Notes under the pieces: generated by a model
What the model saw: the letters and a program-made list of their open reading frames with translations, nothing else
What the model was told of the DNA's origin: nothing
Databases searched by the model: none
Source of the DNA: Pomacea canaliculata
Lineage: Eukaryota; Mollusca; Gastropoda; Architaenioglossa; Ampullariidae
Length of the DNA: 64,000 nt
NCBI RefSeq assembly: GCF_003073045.1
Contig: NC_037593.1
Coordinates: forward strand, 11,270,735 to 11,334,734
Reading direction: 5' to 3'
Shown: positions 36,476-48,233 of the stretch, piece by piece
Layout of the letters: every line of letters begins with the position of its first letter
Position numbering within the stretch: position 1 is the stretch's first letter
Position numbers and translations under genes: made by a program

Positions 36476-37706
36476 TCATCATGATCACTAAATTACCAAC
36501 AATCATGCGATACCATTTCGATAACTCCAAACTGTTATAAAACAAATTTAGAAAATGTCTTTTTTTTTCAAAAATCACTCCAATCATTTAGATGTTTCGA
36601 CAATTTGGCCTAAAAAGTTTCATTTTCTAATACTTAAAACAGAGGGATTTTTTTAATGTGAAGTTGTGTGTCTGGCATGCATGACAATCGCGTACCAAAA
36701 ATCGCACCGACATTATTTTGTTCTTTTAACATAGGAGGTGGAAAATCTCTAAAGTACTGACATCCAAGATTTTTACCAAGCTGACACACGATCAACTAAT
36801 ACACCTTCAATGACTCCAGACGCATTAAACATATCTGACTAGCCAATTTTAATTAATTTACTCGACAATAAAACTGCCTAGTGTACTGAAGACTGGAAAT
36901 ACCAGTTGCTTGCTATGAATACAAAATAAAACTATTGTTAAAAGTCATACAATGTATCGTGCCCTTCTTTGAGTGTAAAATAAGACTAGTTTTATCTGTA
37001 TATCTATGTAGATAGACTAGGGTAGGTCTCTTACATGCCATGTGACTGTTGGCAAGATTGGTAGGACACCAGTATCCGTCATTGAGACGTGTTCACCAGT
37101 CAGTACGGTAGCCATGTGGTGCAGTTGACTCGCATGGCTGATCCATCTATTGTATCACTCGATGAAATCTTAATACTTAAGGTTGGAAAGGAAAGTCAAT
37201 AGACAAGAGGAGAAGGGTGCCGCCCTAACAAACAAGCAGCATGCCTGGGAAAATCGCGGTCTCCAACACCTTGTTCCCTAATAACCAATAGGTCACTGGA
37301 CTGCCTTGATCGTTGTTGTTTGACAAAGTGTCTCTACTTCTTACCTTTGCTTTGCAGCTGAAAACTGTCAGCTCTAAACTGAAGTTTTTGACAAGATTGT
37401 TCCAGACTTATTTACTACAAACCTTCTGAAGAGAGACAACCCCCTTTATGCTTTTCAGGTGAGTCTATCACATATCGCTGGAAAATCAGTTCACAAACCA
37501 TACACTCTTGTAAACTGATAAAATATAAGTCTTCTTCAGGGGTGGTTAATACAAGATTAGACTACTCTTAATGTAACCAGTCTTTACCTAGGTATACTAA
37601 GTAAATCTCGTGTGCCTTGTGACTTAGCAATGTGACTTCTGCTTTCTGTATATTTGTGTTCTTACTTTTCTAGCGATACAAAGCTATTTAATGTAATTCA
37701 CGGACG

Positions 37707-37890
37707 CGTATCGGTGGGTTGCTGTCTGCCGAGACCAACATAAAAGACTCTTGTGAAGTTCTCCGCTGTTAGTCTCGGCGGTCCTAAGCAATAAATGATG
37801 CTAAACCGGAAGTTTTGTCCACACCTGCCTCGTTTTAGTAGCTAGCTTGGAAAAAATCGTCTGCCAGCAATCCAGCAATACAAGTTCGTG
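37707..37890. repeat. Dispersed repeat, copy 2 (with 3121-3300)
   Basis: See the copy at 3121-3300. The inverted pair gccgagaccaac / gttagtctcggc (one mismatch) is clearer in this copy and could form a hairpin. It lies about 80 bases before the acceptor of gene 5 exon 1. Confidence 0.5.
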
Positions 37891-38024
37891 AAATTAAAAA
37901 ATCTCTCAAGATACAAGCGACCTGCACGTTCGTATTTATTTCTGTTCATTTTTTATTTTTTATTTTTTGCAGAGTACTAGATTTTGACTAGGTTGCTTGT
38001 CACGGCGACGTGGAAAACAGAGTG

Positions 38025-39003
38025 ATGGGTCCTCTCATAGCTTTCATTGCTTGGACGGTGTCATCGTACGCGTGTCATCAGATGGCCAAGATATTTTTGA
38101 CTAACGTCAGCTTTGTGACCTCTCAAGTGACCCCAGTCACCGTGGCGGCTGCTTTGACGGTGGTGCAGATGTTGTTTTGTTGGCTCTTTACAACGACATC
38201 GTGGGAGACCAGCGTGGCTGTACTGGATGAAGACAGAAAAATTGTAAACGAGAAAAATGAGCGAATAACAAAGAGGTATCGCGTTGCCCTGGTAATGCAC
38301 GTGTTGTCGACGTTTCTGACCAACTGGAGCTTAGCACGAACGGAGGCGGCCTCCACGTTGGCCATCAAACTGATGGAGCCGCTGGTGTCCGCGGTGGCGC
38401 AGCGGGTGTGGCACGGAGACCCTCTCAGCTACAGCGTGTGGGTCAGCCTGCCCTTGGTCATCGGCGGCGCCGTCGTCTTCGTGTCTGACGATCCCTTGAG
38501 TGTACAGCACGCGCTGAGCGCAGGTGTGGTGCTGGCCATGGGCTCCAACGTGCTGCTGGCCGTCAGAAACCTGGCCATCAAGGGACTGCACTCACAACAG
38601 CTAAACTTTGGTCCTCGTCCATTCAACCAGTTTGTCACGTGCCTCCTGGGAATCATTGTAGGAATTGCTGTGACTGCACTTTGGCGGTTAAAGATCATCG
38701 ATACTGTGTCAAGTCTGGCTGTGACGTCACTGCTGCTGTCGGGGGCGTTTCACGTCACGTACTCGCTGATCAGCACGAGCGTCATCCTGCGCGCGCTGGA
38801 CGTGGTCAGTCACGCTATGGCCAACGTCATCAAGCGCGTGCTGGTGGTGGCGCTGCTGTACGTCAGCGGGTCACGTAGTGCATCTGGCGTCAACGCTGCG
38901 GGTCTGGCGGTGGCGGCTGTGGGGCTGGCTGTGTACGTCAGAGGGAAAACAGAAGGCAGACTGGACATGTCGATCATAACTACGAGCATGAACCGAGTGA
39001 AAG
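38025..39003 (+). CDS. Gene 5, exon 1: TPT/DMT-type transporter half
   Basis: 326-codon ten-helix transporter. The ATG at 38025 (MGPLIAFIAWTVSSYACHQ) is chosen because an in-frame TAG lies just upstream at 37989-37991 within the exon; the GTG at 38010 is not needed. The TM7 stretch (FNQFVTCLLGIIVGIAVTALW) is private and three codons shorter than in the neighbours. RNLAIKG and NVIKRV are kept. It ends in phase 1 at AAAG|GTCTTA (39003/39004). Read-through runs into a CT-rich repeat and stops at 39197. Confidence 0.82.
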
Positions 39004-39248
39004 GTCTTATCTCTCTCTCTCTCACTCTCACTCTCTCTCTCTCTCTCTCACTCTCACTCTCACTCTCACTCTCTCACACACACACTGCTTCATTTACCAG
39101 TCCAACACATTGTGTTGTTTGTGGCTATAAGCAGGCTTTATTATTGCTATGTGAAATGTTTATACGCACTCACGTACTCGTTACCATGTTGGTTTGAAGC
39201 TACATTGCACTACACTTTCTAATTTGAAATGCTTTGATATTTTTTTAG
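39004..39248 (+). other. Gene 5 intron with CT microsatellite
   Basis: The shortest intron of the family (245 bases). It starts GTCTTATC and runs almost at once into CTCTCACT-type repeats (about 39009-39080), then ends in a pyrimidine run and TTTTTTAG. The poor donor beside an expandable repeat makes splicing efficiency here an open point. Confidence 0.65.
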
Positions 39249-40576
39249 GCTTCCCGTCTCTCAAGTGCACTATGCTGACGTCAGCGGTGATAGCCACGTC
39301 TTTACTGATTTTTTTGGGGGGCAGTCCTGGAATCTACTTACGTCACCAACTACAGAAAGTAAGCTGTGACCTTGAAAAAAGTCTTGTTAATTATAGGCAC
39401 ATCTCACAATGCCAACAGCCAAAAGCTTTAAAGGACACTTCTACACAAAAGGAAACATTATCTCCCTTTGGTCTTCGGTGGCCACCAGTTCCACAGAATA
39501 CATCGCTACTACAGGAATGGGGTGAGTTCTTATCCATGGATTACGCCCACCATCCCTTCGACACGAACCGTCTGGCTCCTACCCTGCACAACAACGACGA
39601 GGTGGTGTGGGAGCTGCAGCGCCTGCACGTGCGGGTTCTGACGTCACTGCTAGCGGGTCGACGTCACGCCATGCTGATGGACTTCGCCACTTACGAGAAC
39701 AAAGGCGACCCCGCCATCGCGGCGGGACAGGTGGCCTTGTTGAAGCGGCTCAACGTGACTATAGTCTTCAGCTGTTCCACTGGACTCTGTAACGACGACA
39801 ACTTTAAAAAAGCAAGGGAGATAAGTAAAGGTTACAACTCAACTTCACTTGTTATTTTAATGCAAGGCGGTGGTAACCTCATTGGCTACAGTGTGTTGGA
39901 TTATACCAGGAAAAAAATATTGAATCTTTTTCCAGATTTTCCAACTATTTTGTTTTCTCAAAGCATCTGGCTAAATAAAAAGAAAGAAGCTCATTTGAAT
40001 GTGTGTCGTGAGATTTACTCTCACAGGGAGAACCTGACCATCTTCTTGCGGGACAGACAGTCTCTAGGTCTGGCGCAGAAACATTTTCCAGGGACGAAAC
40101 TCATGCTGATGCCCGACATGGCGTTTGGCCTGGGGCGTGTCCCGCGCACTATGCCACCTACACACGACATCTTGTGGATTAAGAGAGCAGATGGTGAGTC
40201 TTCAGGGTATAAAGTACCCGAGCTACCTACTAACCTCAGTGTTTATGTCGGCGACTGGTTGAAATGGAAGACAAACCAGGGCACCACGCCCATGGAAACA
40301 TCATTTCTTATAGCCTTCAACGGGTTGTCGTTCTTACAGCGTGGGCGCGTGGTGATCACTGACCGACTACACGGCCACATCCTGTCCGTGCTGCTGGGAA
40401 TCCCTCACGTGCTCATCGACAACCCTCCCTACTTCAAACTCTCCTCCTTCCGTCGCACGTGGACGGCGGGGTTATCCAACACGGTGCTGGTCACCACAGG
40501 GGAGGAGGCTCTGGACCAGGCACAAAAACTGCTGAAGAAGTACAATAATTATCTTCCTTCAGTCGTGCCTTCCTAA
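39249..40576 (+). CDS. Gene 5, exon 2: membrane-anchored pyruvyltransferase half
   Basis: The split codon G|GC gives Gly, and the fusion is 768 residues. The first ATG in the exon (about 39271) precedes the anchor helix (LTSAVIATSLLIFLGG), so this is the one member where independent initiation of exon 2 could keep the anchor. The enzyme domain has ENKGDPAIAAG, MQGGGNLIGY (Met where most copies have Leu), RDRQSLG, MPDMAFG and DRLHGH. The stalk carries the sequence CQQPKALKDTSTQKETLSP shared in part with genes 3-4. This is the last gene of the plus-strand array. It converges tail to tail on gene 6, about 3.2 kb away. Confidence 0.85.
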
Positions 40577-41307
40577 CAAGTTTATAATTTACTTATTTAA
40601 ACTGTAGTAGAAGAGTTCGTTTTAGCCTCTTGTAGACGCTATATTTAGGTTTATTAGATACAGAACTGGAAAAATATGACCTTTTTCTAAAAAAAAAAAA
40701 TATCAATTGTGACCTTTAATGTCATGATGTTCAATGAATTTGTAAAGCTCAAGTTTTTATAACGCTGCTTACTATAAAGCAAAGAAACGGTTACCAAGTG
40801 TTGATATGTTAACGAATATTTTGTTCCCTATCACGCCTTACCAAAGGTCGTCATCTGAACACTGACTGCACCCTTTTTGTTTTGTATTTGGATTTTCTCG
40901 GGTGTGACTTTTCTATGAATGATCACGCAATGGAATGTACTCTCGAATTTGCTTTAATTGTAAAAGAAATCAGGCGATTCTGTTAAAATTCTCTGCAAAT
41001 GGCGAGTTAAAGAAAATAAAAATGATATCTTAGTAAAATATTCTACGATATTTTCAACTTTTTTGTTGTTGTTGACAATTATATTGTGTAGGACCTTAAC
41101 AATTATATTGTTGGAAAAGATTCGAGTGTCATAAATACCTCTGTGAAATAAAATTGAAATATTTTATTAAAGAAAATCAAATACTATAAGGCTAAATGAT
41201 TTGTAAATGTTAATCGGAAAATAAAGACTGCCTTTAAGTACAGTTGTAAACATAGTTTTTTGTCCTGCATTGTGTTTGAGACTGTTTAAGCGGTACGTGT
41301 CAGTACA

Positions 41308-41375
41308 GAATAAATCCCCATGGAGACGGCCTTTTAACGGGAAGTCGTTGTTACAGCGTTGACTAACGGTTTCGT
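41308..41375 (+). pseudogene. Short pyruvyltransferase-exon relic
   Basis: A run containing aaatcc-ccatggagac, ggcctt, ttaacggg, tcgttgttacagcg and tgac parallels the active copies around the codons for SPMETAFL-FNGLSFLQRGR, with about ten bases missing in the middle and decay on both sides. It is too short to code for anything. It suggests that a further family member once lay between genes 5 and 6. Confidence 0.5.
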
Positions 41376-43239
41376 GCCACGTCCTTTGCGATCTGTGATT
41401 TGTAATATTCACTTCTACAATTGTGTACCAAGACAGTGGTCTGTAAACATCTGTTTACAAAATGTAATGGTTCAGTTCTGCTTTAACCTCTTCACTTGGA
41501 TGACTTGATGAAACAGTTGATCAACAAACGATTATTTAGATGTATAACCTTACGTCGTTAAAAGGGTTTATCACCTTTTACTAGCTGATTGAAGATAACT
41601 TTGTCTACACCGTATTCTTCACTCCATAGACACCGCATGAATCTTTACACTTTACAACATTTCTGTCCCTGCTGTCAAGCCTTATCGATGATCAACATCT
41701 TAATACTAACTGCGCCATTAACCCTTTACACCTCCGAGTGCTTGAAGGGAAACAATGATATTATTTTTGTATATTAAAAAAATCTTGGCAATTGCAATGT
41801 GGGAAATCATTGCTAATGCCTTCGAAATCTTTCTACTATTAGGCAGCACAATTGTGACAAAAATGTATTTAATGTATTAAACGAAAGTCATTGTGATGAG
41901 ATCAAATGATTTTTAAATACTACCTCGGAAAAATAAAAATGCTTTCAAGCTCCATTCAGTTTTCCACATTCATTGTATTGGAGACTATAGTGGCGATTGG
42001 CAAGTCTACGATTAATTAAAAAGTTCTTTCTTTTAAATTATTGTATTAGGAAGGTTTCCCTTCGTTATACTTGTCTTTCTAGTATCATTGTTTTCCTTTT
42101 ATCATTTGAATTTATTTCGTGAAGTTTGACAATGAAATGAAACATTATTGACATAAAAATTAAAATATCCAACTTATTTTCAGATATCTTAGGACTTATC
42201 AAATATTTGATATATAGTGTCACACTTTGCAGGCCTTGCCTAAAGGAAAAAACTATATCATCTTAGCTTATGTCCAAATCAACACATTGTTACTTAAAAA
42301 CAACAATAAATAAACTTACAATAAAATGAAATCATGCACTTAAGTTGTCTTTCCCCATTTAAGCCGATCTTTGTGCTCTTCCCAAAAATGTTGCTTGAAA
42401 CGCAAAGTGTCAAATCATTATCATTATGACTCATCAGGAAATTGTAAATCCTTGATGTGAGGTCAGCTAAATGAAAATAAATCCGCAGCTTCATAAAGTG
42501 CATTATCAGCTGCTTTCGGTCACAGTGAAGGAAAAAATAAAGGTTGCCCTCTCAGAGGCAAGTGGAGAAGATAGCCAGTCAAGTTGAAAGTTAAAAGTGG
42601 CAGAGGAACAAAAAGCACGGGCAATAAACCAGCCCTACATAACCAAACCAAAAACAATGAACTGCAGAACAAACGAAAAACTAGCCTCCTCACTTCCAAC
42701 TCAAGTCAGACTGGTGAAATGACAACACTTTATTAAATTATTATTATGATGCTTTACACTTCTAAACAAACTTTAACAGAGCTAAGCCAATATGTTGGTC
42801 GAATAATTCGCATCAAAACGTCTGCTTCATAACGATGATACAGAAATTGTAAAATGAACTCAACACCGAGGTTTTGGAAGTGTCTGGTTGTAAACAATGA
42901 AAACACTGCTACGTATGACTTCATGGGGCCGCTACCTCCCACGAAGTGTGCGGAACAAAGGCAACTGTTTTGTGACTGTTAATAAGCTTCTTGAACATCA
43001 CTTTTATCCACGCCTTCCACAGGTTTGTCAATCGGATCTGCTGGAAATCGACGAAGCGAAATCTTTCCTTCTACAATAATGACACCGATGTTCGGACATA
43101 CACAGCTGTAGTGGCCTCTGCATATTTTACACATCATCCTATCATCTTTCTAGAGTAAAAAAGAAACGTCATATTAGCTTTGCTGAACCACCCGAATATG
43201 GTTAGCTTGGCTTCTTGAAAGTTCTATGCTATGAAACAA

Positions 43240-43470
43240 ATAACAGAAAGTTCACGCTTCTATGCACTTCTAAAAACATTTTTCTGGGATGTCACTCAGT
43301 TTTGTCGTTACGTCTGACTTGATGGCTTCCACGATTTTAAAACGGGGCTTTTAGAGTGTGGCAAAACGTCAAATAGATTAAGATCAGGTAAATAACCAGA
43401 AACTGCTGGATGCTCAGGGCGTTGTGAGCAGGTGCATTGTCGTGGTGAAGCATCCCTGAAAAATCTCTCC
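43240..43470 (-). mobile_element. Mariner transposase relic, downstream of gene 6
   Basis: Minus-strand translation gives MLHHDNAPAHNALSIQQFL, containing the second catalytic Asp box of mariner transposases. After a gap comes FKIVEAIKSDVTTKLSDIPEKCF, the C-terminal part. The region between (the PPYSPDLAP box) is eroded and there are stops. Equivalent relics sit downstream of gene 7 (52685-52912) and at the right window edge, so the insertion predates duplication of this part of the array. Confidence 0.75.
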
Positions 43471-43734
43471 AGCAGTGCACAAAAACATGCCAGAGAAAGA
43501 CGAAATGTGTATTAAAACTGAAGGAAATTACTTTAAATGGGAAGATAGGTAATTTATGTCTTGAATTGAAATAAATTGTCTCTGACACCAGTCCCGATAA
43601 TATTAGATATACGTTGTTTAATTAAACAGGAACTTATTATGCTATGTATACAGAAACATGACTTTTAGAATTCGGAGTGGACATTTTTATGGTACTACAA
43701 AGTAAAAATGCATAAAACAAAAATGCAACGTATG

Positions 43735-45059
43735 TTAATACTTTGCTCCCCAATAGGTCATGACTGAAGGTGTGAAACTCTCGTATTTGTGTAAAAGCTC
43801 TAGCGCCTTCTCCAGAGCCTCCTCCCCTGTGGTGACCAGAACCGTGTTGGATAACCCCGCCGTCCACGTGCGTCGGAAGGAGGAGAGTTTGAAGTAGGGA
43901 GGGTTGTCGATGAGCACGTGAGGGATTCCCAGCAGCACGGACAGGATGTGGCCGTGTAGTCGGTCAGTGATCACCACGCGCCCACGCTGTAAGAACGACA
44001 ACCCGTTGAAGGCTATCAAAAAGGCTGTCTCCATGGGTGACTTGCCGGTGTTCGTCGTCCATTTCCACCAGTCTTCTACTTGCACGCTGAGGTTGGCGGG
44101 GATCTCCGGTATCTTATAATGAGAAGACTCACCATCTGTTCTCCTAATCCACACGATGTCGTGTGTAGGCGGCATTGTGCGCGGGACACACCCCAGGCCA
44201 AACGCCATGTCAGGCATCAGCATGAGTTTCGTCCCTGGAAAATATTCCTGCGCCAGACCCAGCGATTGTCTGTCCCGCAAGAAGATGGTCAGGTTCTCCC
44301 TGTGGGAGTAGAGCTCCCTACACATCTTCAGATGCTTCTCGTAACCCTTGCGAATCCATATGCTCTGAGAGAGCAACACGCTTTGGAAGTCCGGGAAAAG
44401 ATTCAGGATCGTTTTCCTTATAAAATCCGATTTCGGGTACCCCACAAGGTTGCCACCTCCGTGGAGGAGGATCATGAGGGAAGATGGGGTAAAGTTCCTG
44501 CTAATTTTGTATGCTTCTTTAAGCTTAGCATTGCTGCACAGAGAGTGTGAGCAGTAGAACACCACTGTGACGTTGAGTCTCCGCAGCAGCGCCACTTCTC
44601 CCACGGTGATGGTGGGATCCCCCTTGTTCTCTGACGTAGAAAGTTCCAGTAGCATGACGTGACGTCGTCCCCCTAATAATGATGTCATCACCTGCATGTG
44701 CAACCGTTGTATCTCCCAGATGACCTCCTCGTTGGTGGTGAGATGAGGCGCCAGGCGGTCCGTGTCGAAGGGATGCTGGGTGTAGTCCAGAGACAGGAAG
44801 TCGGCCCACTGTGACAAGAGTGTGGCGTTGTCTGGTGGACCTGGCCAGTTGAGACCAAAGGGAGCTGACTGTGTACTCCATTCAGGTCTCAGCGGAAATG
44901 ACTGCTGGTCGTAGTCTGCCCTGAGGTACCGCAAGGTAAGATGCACTGGTTGCAATGTGTTTGTAGATGTGAGATACAAGCATAATGCCGTACTGATGAG
45001 TGTTATAGCCAAGGCGAGACGTCTTCTGAAAAACGTGGGTACTTTAAGATACGCCTGAC
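43735..45059 (-). CDS. Gene 6, exon 2: membrane-anchored pyruvyltransferase half
   Basis: Minus strand. The acceptor TTTCTGCAG precedes 45059; the split codon G|GT gives Gly, and the fusion is 768 residues. The apparent start at 45012 is a TTG, so there is no initiator before the anchor helix (LALAITLISTALCLYL). This belongs to a subfamily shared with gene 7: HGGGN instead of QGGGN, SLLGGRRHVMLLELSTSENKGD, and KISRNFTPSSLMI. RDRQSLG, MPDMAFG and DRLHGH are intact. Although much of the exon is diverged from genes 1-5, the ~210 bases around the DRLHGH box differ from gene 5 by about one base. Gene 2-like AQEYFPGTK replaces AQKHFPGTK. Confidence 0.85.
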
Positions 45060-45953
45060 CTGCAGAAAGGAGTGCATCGCCAGTTATAATGCCCAGTTAC
45101 GTACGTTATCAATGACAAAAGTTTTTTTGTTTATTTAGTGTCGCTGTGAGGTCAAGTGTTTGTCTCTGGACACTTGTATATATTTATACGTCAGAACTAA
45201 CATTTATAAAAACCTGCAGTCATCCTAAACTAGGCAGGGAATCAGCAGATTAAACCTGCTTGTAAAACTAAATCATGATTGTTGAGCAGATGAGTAAGGA
45301 ATGTTGCCAAGCCGAGTAACATACCTTAAATCCGGTATAAAAGAAAAGATTATGTATGCTTTGTTAACAAAATTGGTAAAGCAAGTAAAAATTTGCCGAA
45401 TGTCAAATCCATTCGTTAACACAAAAATCGTTTTTTGCAAGTAAATATTCAACGATAAATATATTATTATTTTCACTTTATTTATAAACAAAATGATCAG
45501 GGGAAGAAGAAAAGACACCATTTCTTTTGCAACGTTTGAGGTATGTTTTAAGGACCTGACTTATTTTCTGATTATAAGTTCAGTAAAACGGTGTGCACCA
45601 AAAATTAAATCTTTTATTCTCTAAAAGTTTTCAGCGCTTCGGCTGAGCTGAATCTGTCACGGCATTCGCTATATTTATTACAATACATTTTCGGGAATCC
45701 TCTTCAATAAATTACCGGCTGTTAAAACCCCTTGTAATATGTCTACCCTGAATCCATAAATACAAGGTTTAACCCGTCTAGGTTACCTGATTTGCCAAGA
45801 CCGAGTAGGGATATCGGTTGGGAAATGTGCTTCGTAACTAGATTCACTGTCCTTTGCTACTTTTTTAAAGTCTCGATGAGCTTTTACAGTTGAATGAACT
45901 TATTACTTTCTCTTTAGTCAATGGAAGTAACGGTGTATGTAAATATCTTTTAC
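45060..45953 (-). other. Gene 6 intron
   Basis: 894-base phase-1 intron, GTAAAAGA ... TTTCTGCAG. It is moderately diverged from the gene 7 intron and lacks the small hAT-type insertion found there (empty site near 45590-45600). Confidence 0.75.
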
Positions 45954-46935
45954 CTTTGATATTAGTACCAACAGGGCAGCATCGCCAGCTCTCTGGTTTG
46001 ACTGCAGCTTTCCCTCTGACGTACACAGCGAGTCCCACACTCGCCACCGCCAGGCCCGCAGCGTTGACGCCTGATGCACTGCGTGACCCACTGACGTACA
46101 GCAGTGCCACCACTAACATGCGCTTGATGACGTTGGCCATAGCGTGACTGACCACGTCCAGCACGCGCAGGATGACGCTCGTGCTGATCAGCGAGTACGT
46201 CACGTGAAACGCCCCCGACAGCAGCAGCGACGTCACGGCCAGATCGGTGCCAGGCGACAGCACGTGATGGATGGCCAGGGTAGATGATGATGCCACGATG
46301 ACGAAAGACACTCCGGCCGTCATACCCATGCGATTCCACCCCATCCACCTCAAGCTAACGTTTAGCTTACCAGAGTGCAGTCCCTTGATAGCCACGTTGC
46401 GGACAGCCAGTAGTACGTTAGATGCCATGGCCAGCATTACGCCAGAGGTCAGCGCCTGCTGCACATGCGTGACGTCGTCAGAGACGAACACCAGCGCGCC
46501 GCCAACCACCAGTGGGAGGCTGACACACACGTGACAGTTGAGACCCTTACTGAACCATATCCACTGCACGATCGCGGATACCATTGGTTCCGTCAGCTTG
46601 ATGGCCAACGTGGAGGCCGCTTCCATTCTGGCCAGACTCCAGTTGGTCAGAAACGTCGACAGCACGTGCATCGTCATAGCAACGTAATAACAAGCCTTGT
46701 CATCTTTTGTCGTCTTTTTCATTTTCTTTGCATCGTCCACGATGACCGACTTGTCCTGCGACACCTTGGTGACGAGACAGCAACACAGTAACTGCACCAA
46801 CGACAGGACTGCAGCCGCACGCACGGGAGTGAGGACAAGAGTCAGCGCACTGACCTCCGTGAGGAAGACCTTGGCAGTGTGGTGACAGGCGTACGACGAC
46901 ACCGTCCAGGCGATGAAAGCTTTCAGACGATTCAT
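45954..46935 (-). CDS. Gene 6, exon 1: TPT/DMT-type transporter half
   Basis: 327-codon ten-helix transporter starting MNRLKAFIAWTVSSYACHH, with ATG at 46935 only four bases after an acceptor-like TTTCTTCAG. RNVAIKG and NVIKRM keep the presumed phosphate-site Lys and Lys-Arg. The TM3-TM4 core (STFLTNWSLARMEAASTLAIKL) is conserved with genes 2-5, while the second loop (SQDKSVIVDDAKKMKKTTKDDK) is subfamily-specific. The donor ATCAAAG|GTAAAAG at 45954/45953 is phase 1 and better than in genes 3-5. Read-through would end at 45865. Confidence 0.85.
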
Positions 46936-47266
46936 GATGCTGAAGAAATAAAACCAGTCCTCAAAGAAAATTTTGATGACGCTTTCACTAAAGACCTGTA
47001 AGTTAAGAAAACGAGAAAATCACAGTTGATGAATGTTGTTGGAAACACGCACGCACTCTCGCAAACACACTTTCTATTCACTATGTGCAACAATCAAAAA
47101 TATCTACGAAAAGAATACATTCATAGAAAATTGTTAAGTGCAATTTCATATTTTTGTTTAGGTCTTTTAATGTTACAGAACCGTACACAAATAACCACCA
47201 GTTTGACCACAGATATCTACAGAGTGTTAGACTTGAGAGCTGACTTCACTGACTATGCACTTGGCA

Positions 47267-47900
47267 AATGCTGAATAGACAAATCAGAACTAGTCTTCCT
47301 TTCACTTCCCTTCAAGCTTCAAACAATGTAGGCGTAAAACGTGGAGATAAAATGGTTGACAAAGCACAATAGCGTTGCAGGCAGAACTAAGAAATGTCGT
47401 GGGGAGAACGCACACAAGAACCAGACTAAGAATTCGACTAAAACAGTTCAAGAATAATGAAACTATAAATAACAGACGTTCTGTACATTTACCTAGTCAT
47501 TAGATTCAAATAGTTTATCGGAAACCGCTGTCTGCATCAGGAGATCAGGTAAGTGTTCCGTTGTTCCGTTATTCGATCTACTGCAGTCGTTTATCTTTTT
47601 TTTTTTTCGAAGAAATCTACTTTTGCTAGTAATAAATGTATCTGAGCTGTAAACTCGCCCGAAGATTAGACAGCGATACGAAGTCGTGTAGAACGCTTAA
47701 ACTCTTGCGCGGAATTCTGTGAACACCATAGCAGACGTCGCAATGATTCTGCTGTCCGCCATTACAACGATAAATGACGTCAAAGATTGGCGGAAACTGT
47801 GATGACGTATTTTTTCCTGGAGTGACCTCACGTGCTTCTTGTTCCTTGTTGTCGCTGTATAATTCTTGGTTTCGTATGATATTTAAGGCTTAATGATTAT
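47267..47900 (-). promoter_or_regulatory. Promoter-like block upstream of gene 6 (copy 1 of 3)
   Basis: Contains a palindromic CRE TGACGTCA (47775-47782), a half CRE TGACGTA nearby (about 47803), an inverted CCAAT-like ATTGGCGG and a GCCGCCATT-like word. On the minus strand, CTAG|GTAAAT (47493/47492) could be the donor of a leader exon joined to the acceptor just before the gene 6 ATG. The block is repeated at 56813-57436 and 58204-58835. Promoter function is inferred only from position, motifs and conservation. Confidence 0.4.
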
Positions 47901-48233
47901 TGATGATTGATGATGATGATAGGAACTATTAAAGAACTATAAAAGAATAAACAATCCATTAACCAATCCATTCTGCTCCTAGCATCACTTTACTCTCCAT
48001 ACACACACAGAATTAGTTACTTTCTTGTGTACATTCAGAAAAAGCAAAAGGCATTTTAACAAGACTCAAACTGCTCCAAAACATGTTCATATTATTACAA
48101 ATTAGCGCAACATACAGTCTTTCTTTCTAAAAATTGCTTTTTTAGCTGTCAGAATATGGTAATCGTGAATGCCTGAAAACAATGTGAAACAACAATCTAA
48201 AAGGTAATAAATATCCTTTAGAAATGTATCACT

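Larger units (their letters stand above)
33241..37972. other. Spacer between genes 4 and 5
   Basis: 33241-33820 is duplicated 3' flank. Parts of 34020-34600 resemble 36480-36770 (shared 'aggaggtggaaaatctct' and flanking words), an older internal duplication. An ATG-led 90-codon frame at 34740-35012 has no recognisable domain. A CRE promoter-like block (35255-35545), an L2-type LINE tail (36160-36475) and a dispersed repeat (37707-37890) are listed separately. Acceptor-like TTTTTTGCAG at 37963-37972 precedes gene 5. Confidence 0.5.
40577..43734. other. Convergent spacer between genes 5 and 6 (array inversion point)
   Basis: AT-rich. AATAAA-like signals occur near 41018 and 41147 on the plus strand. 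It contains a short pyruvyltransferase relic (about 41308-41375) and a mariner relic (43240-43470). I see no other gene. The switch of array orientation lies in this interval, but no obvious palindrome marks it. Confidence 0.5.

Noticed and set aside
39194-39197. Four-base overlap of transporter and pyruvyltransferase frames in gene 5, suggesting translational coupling
   Set aside because: The apparent second start is a TTG inside the intron; the overlap is not seen in other members and a phase-matched splice explains both frames.
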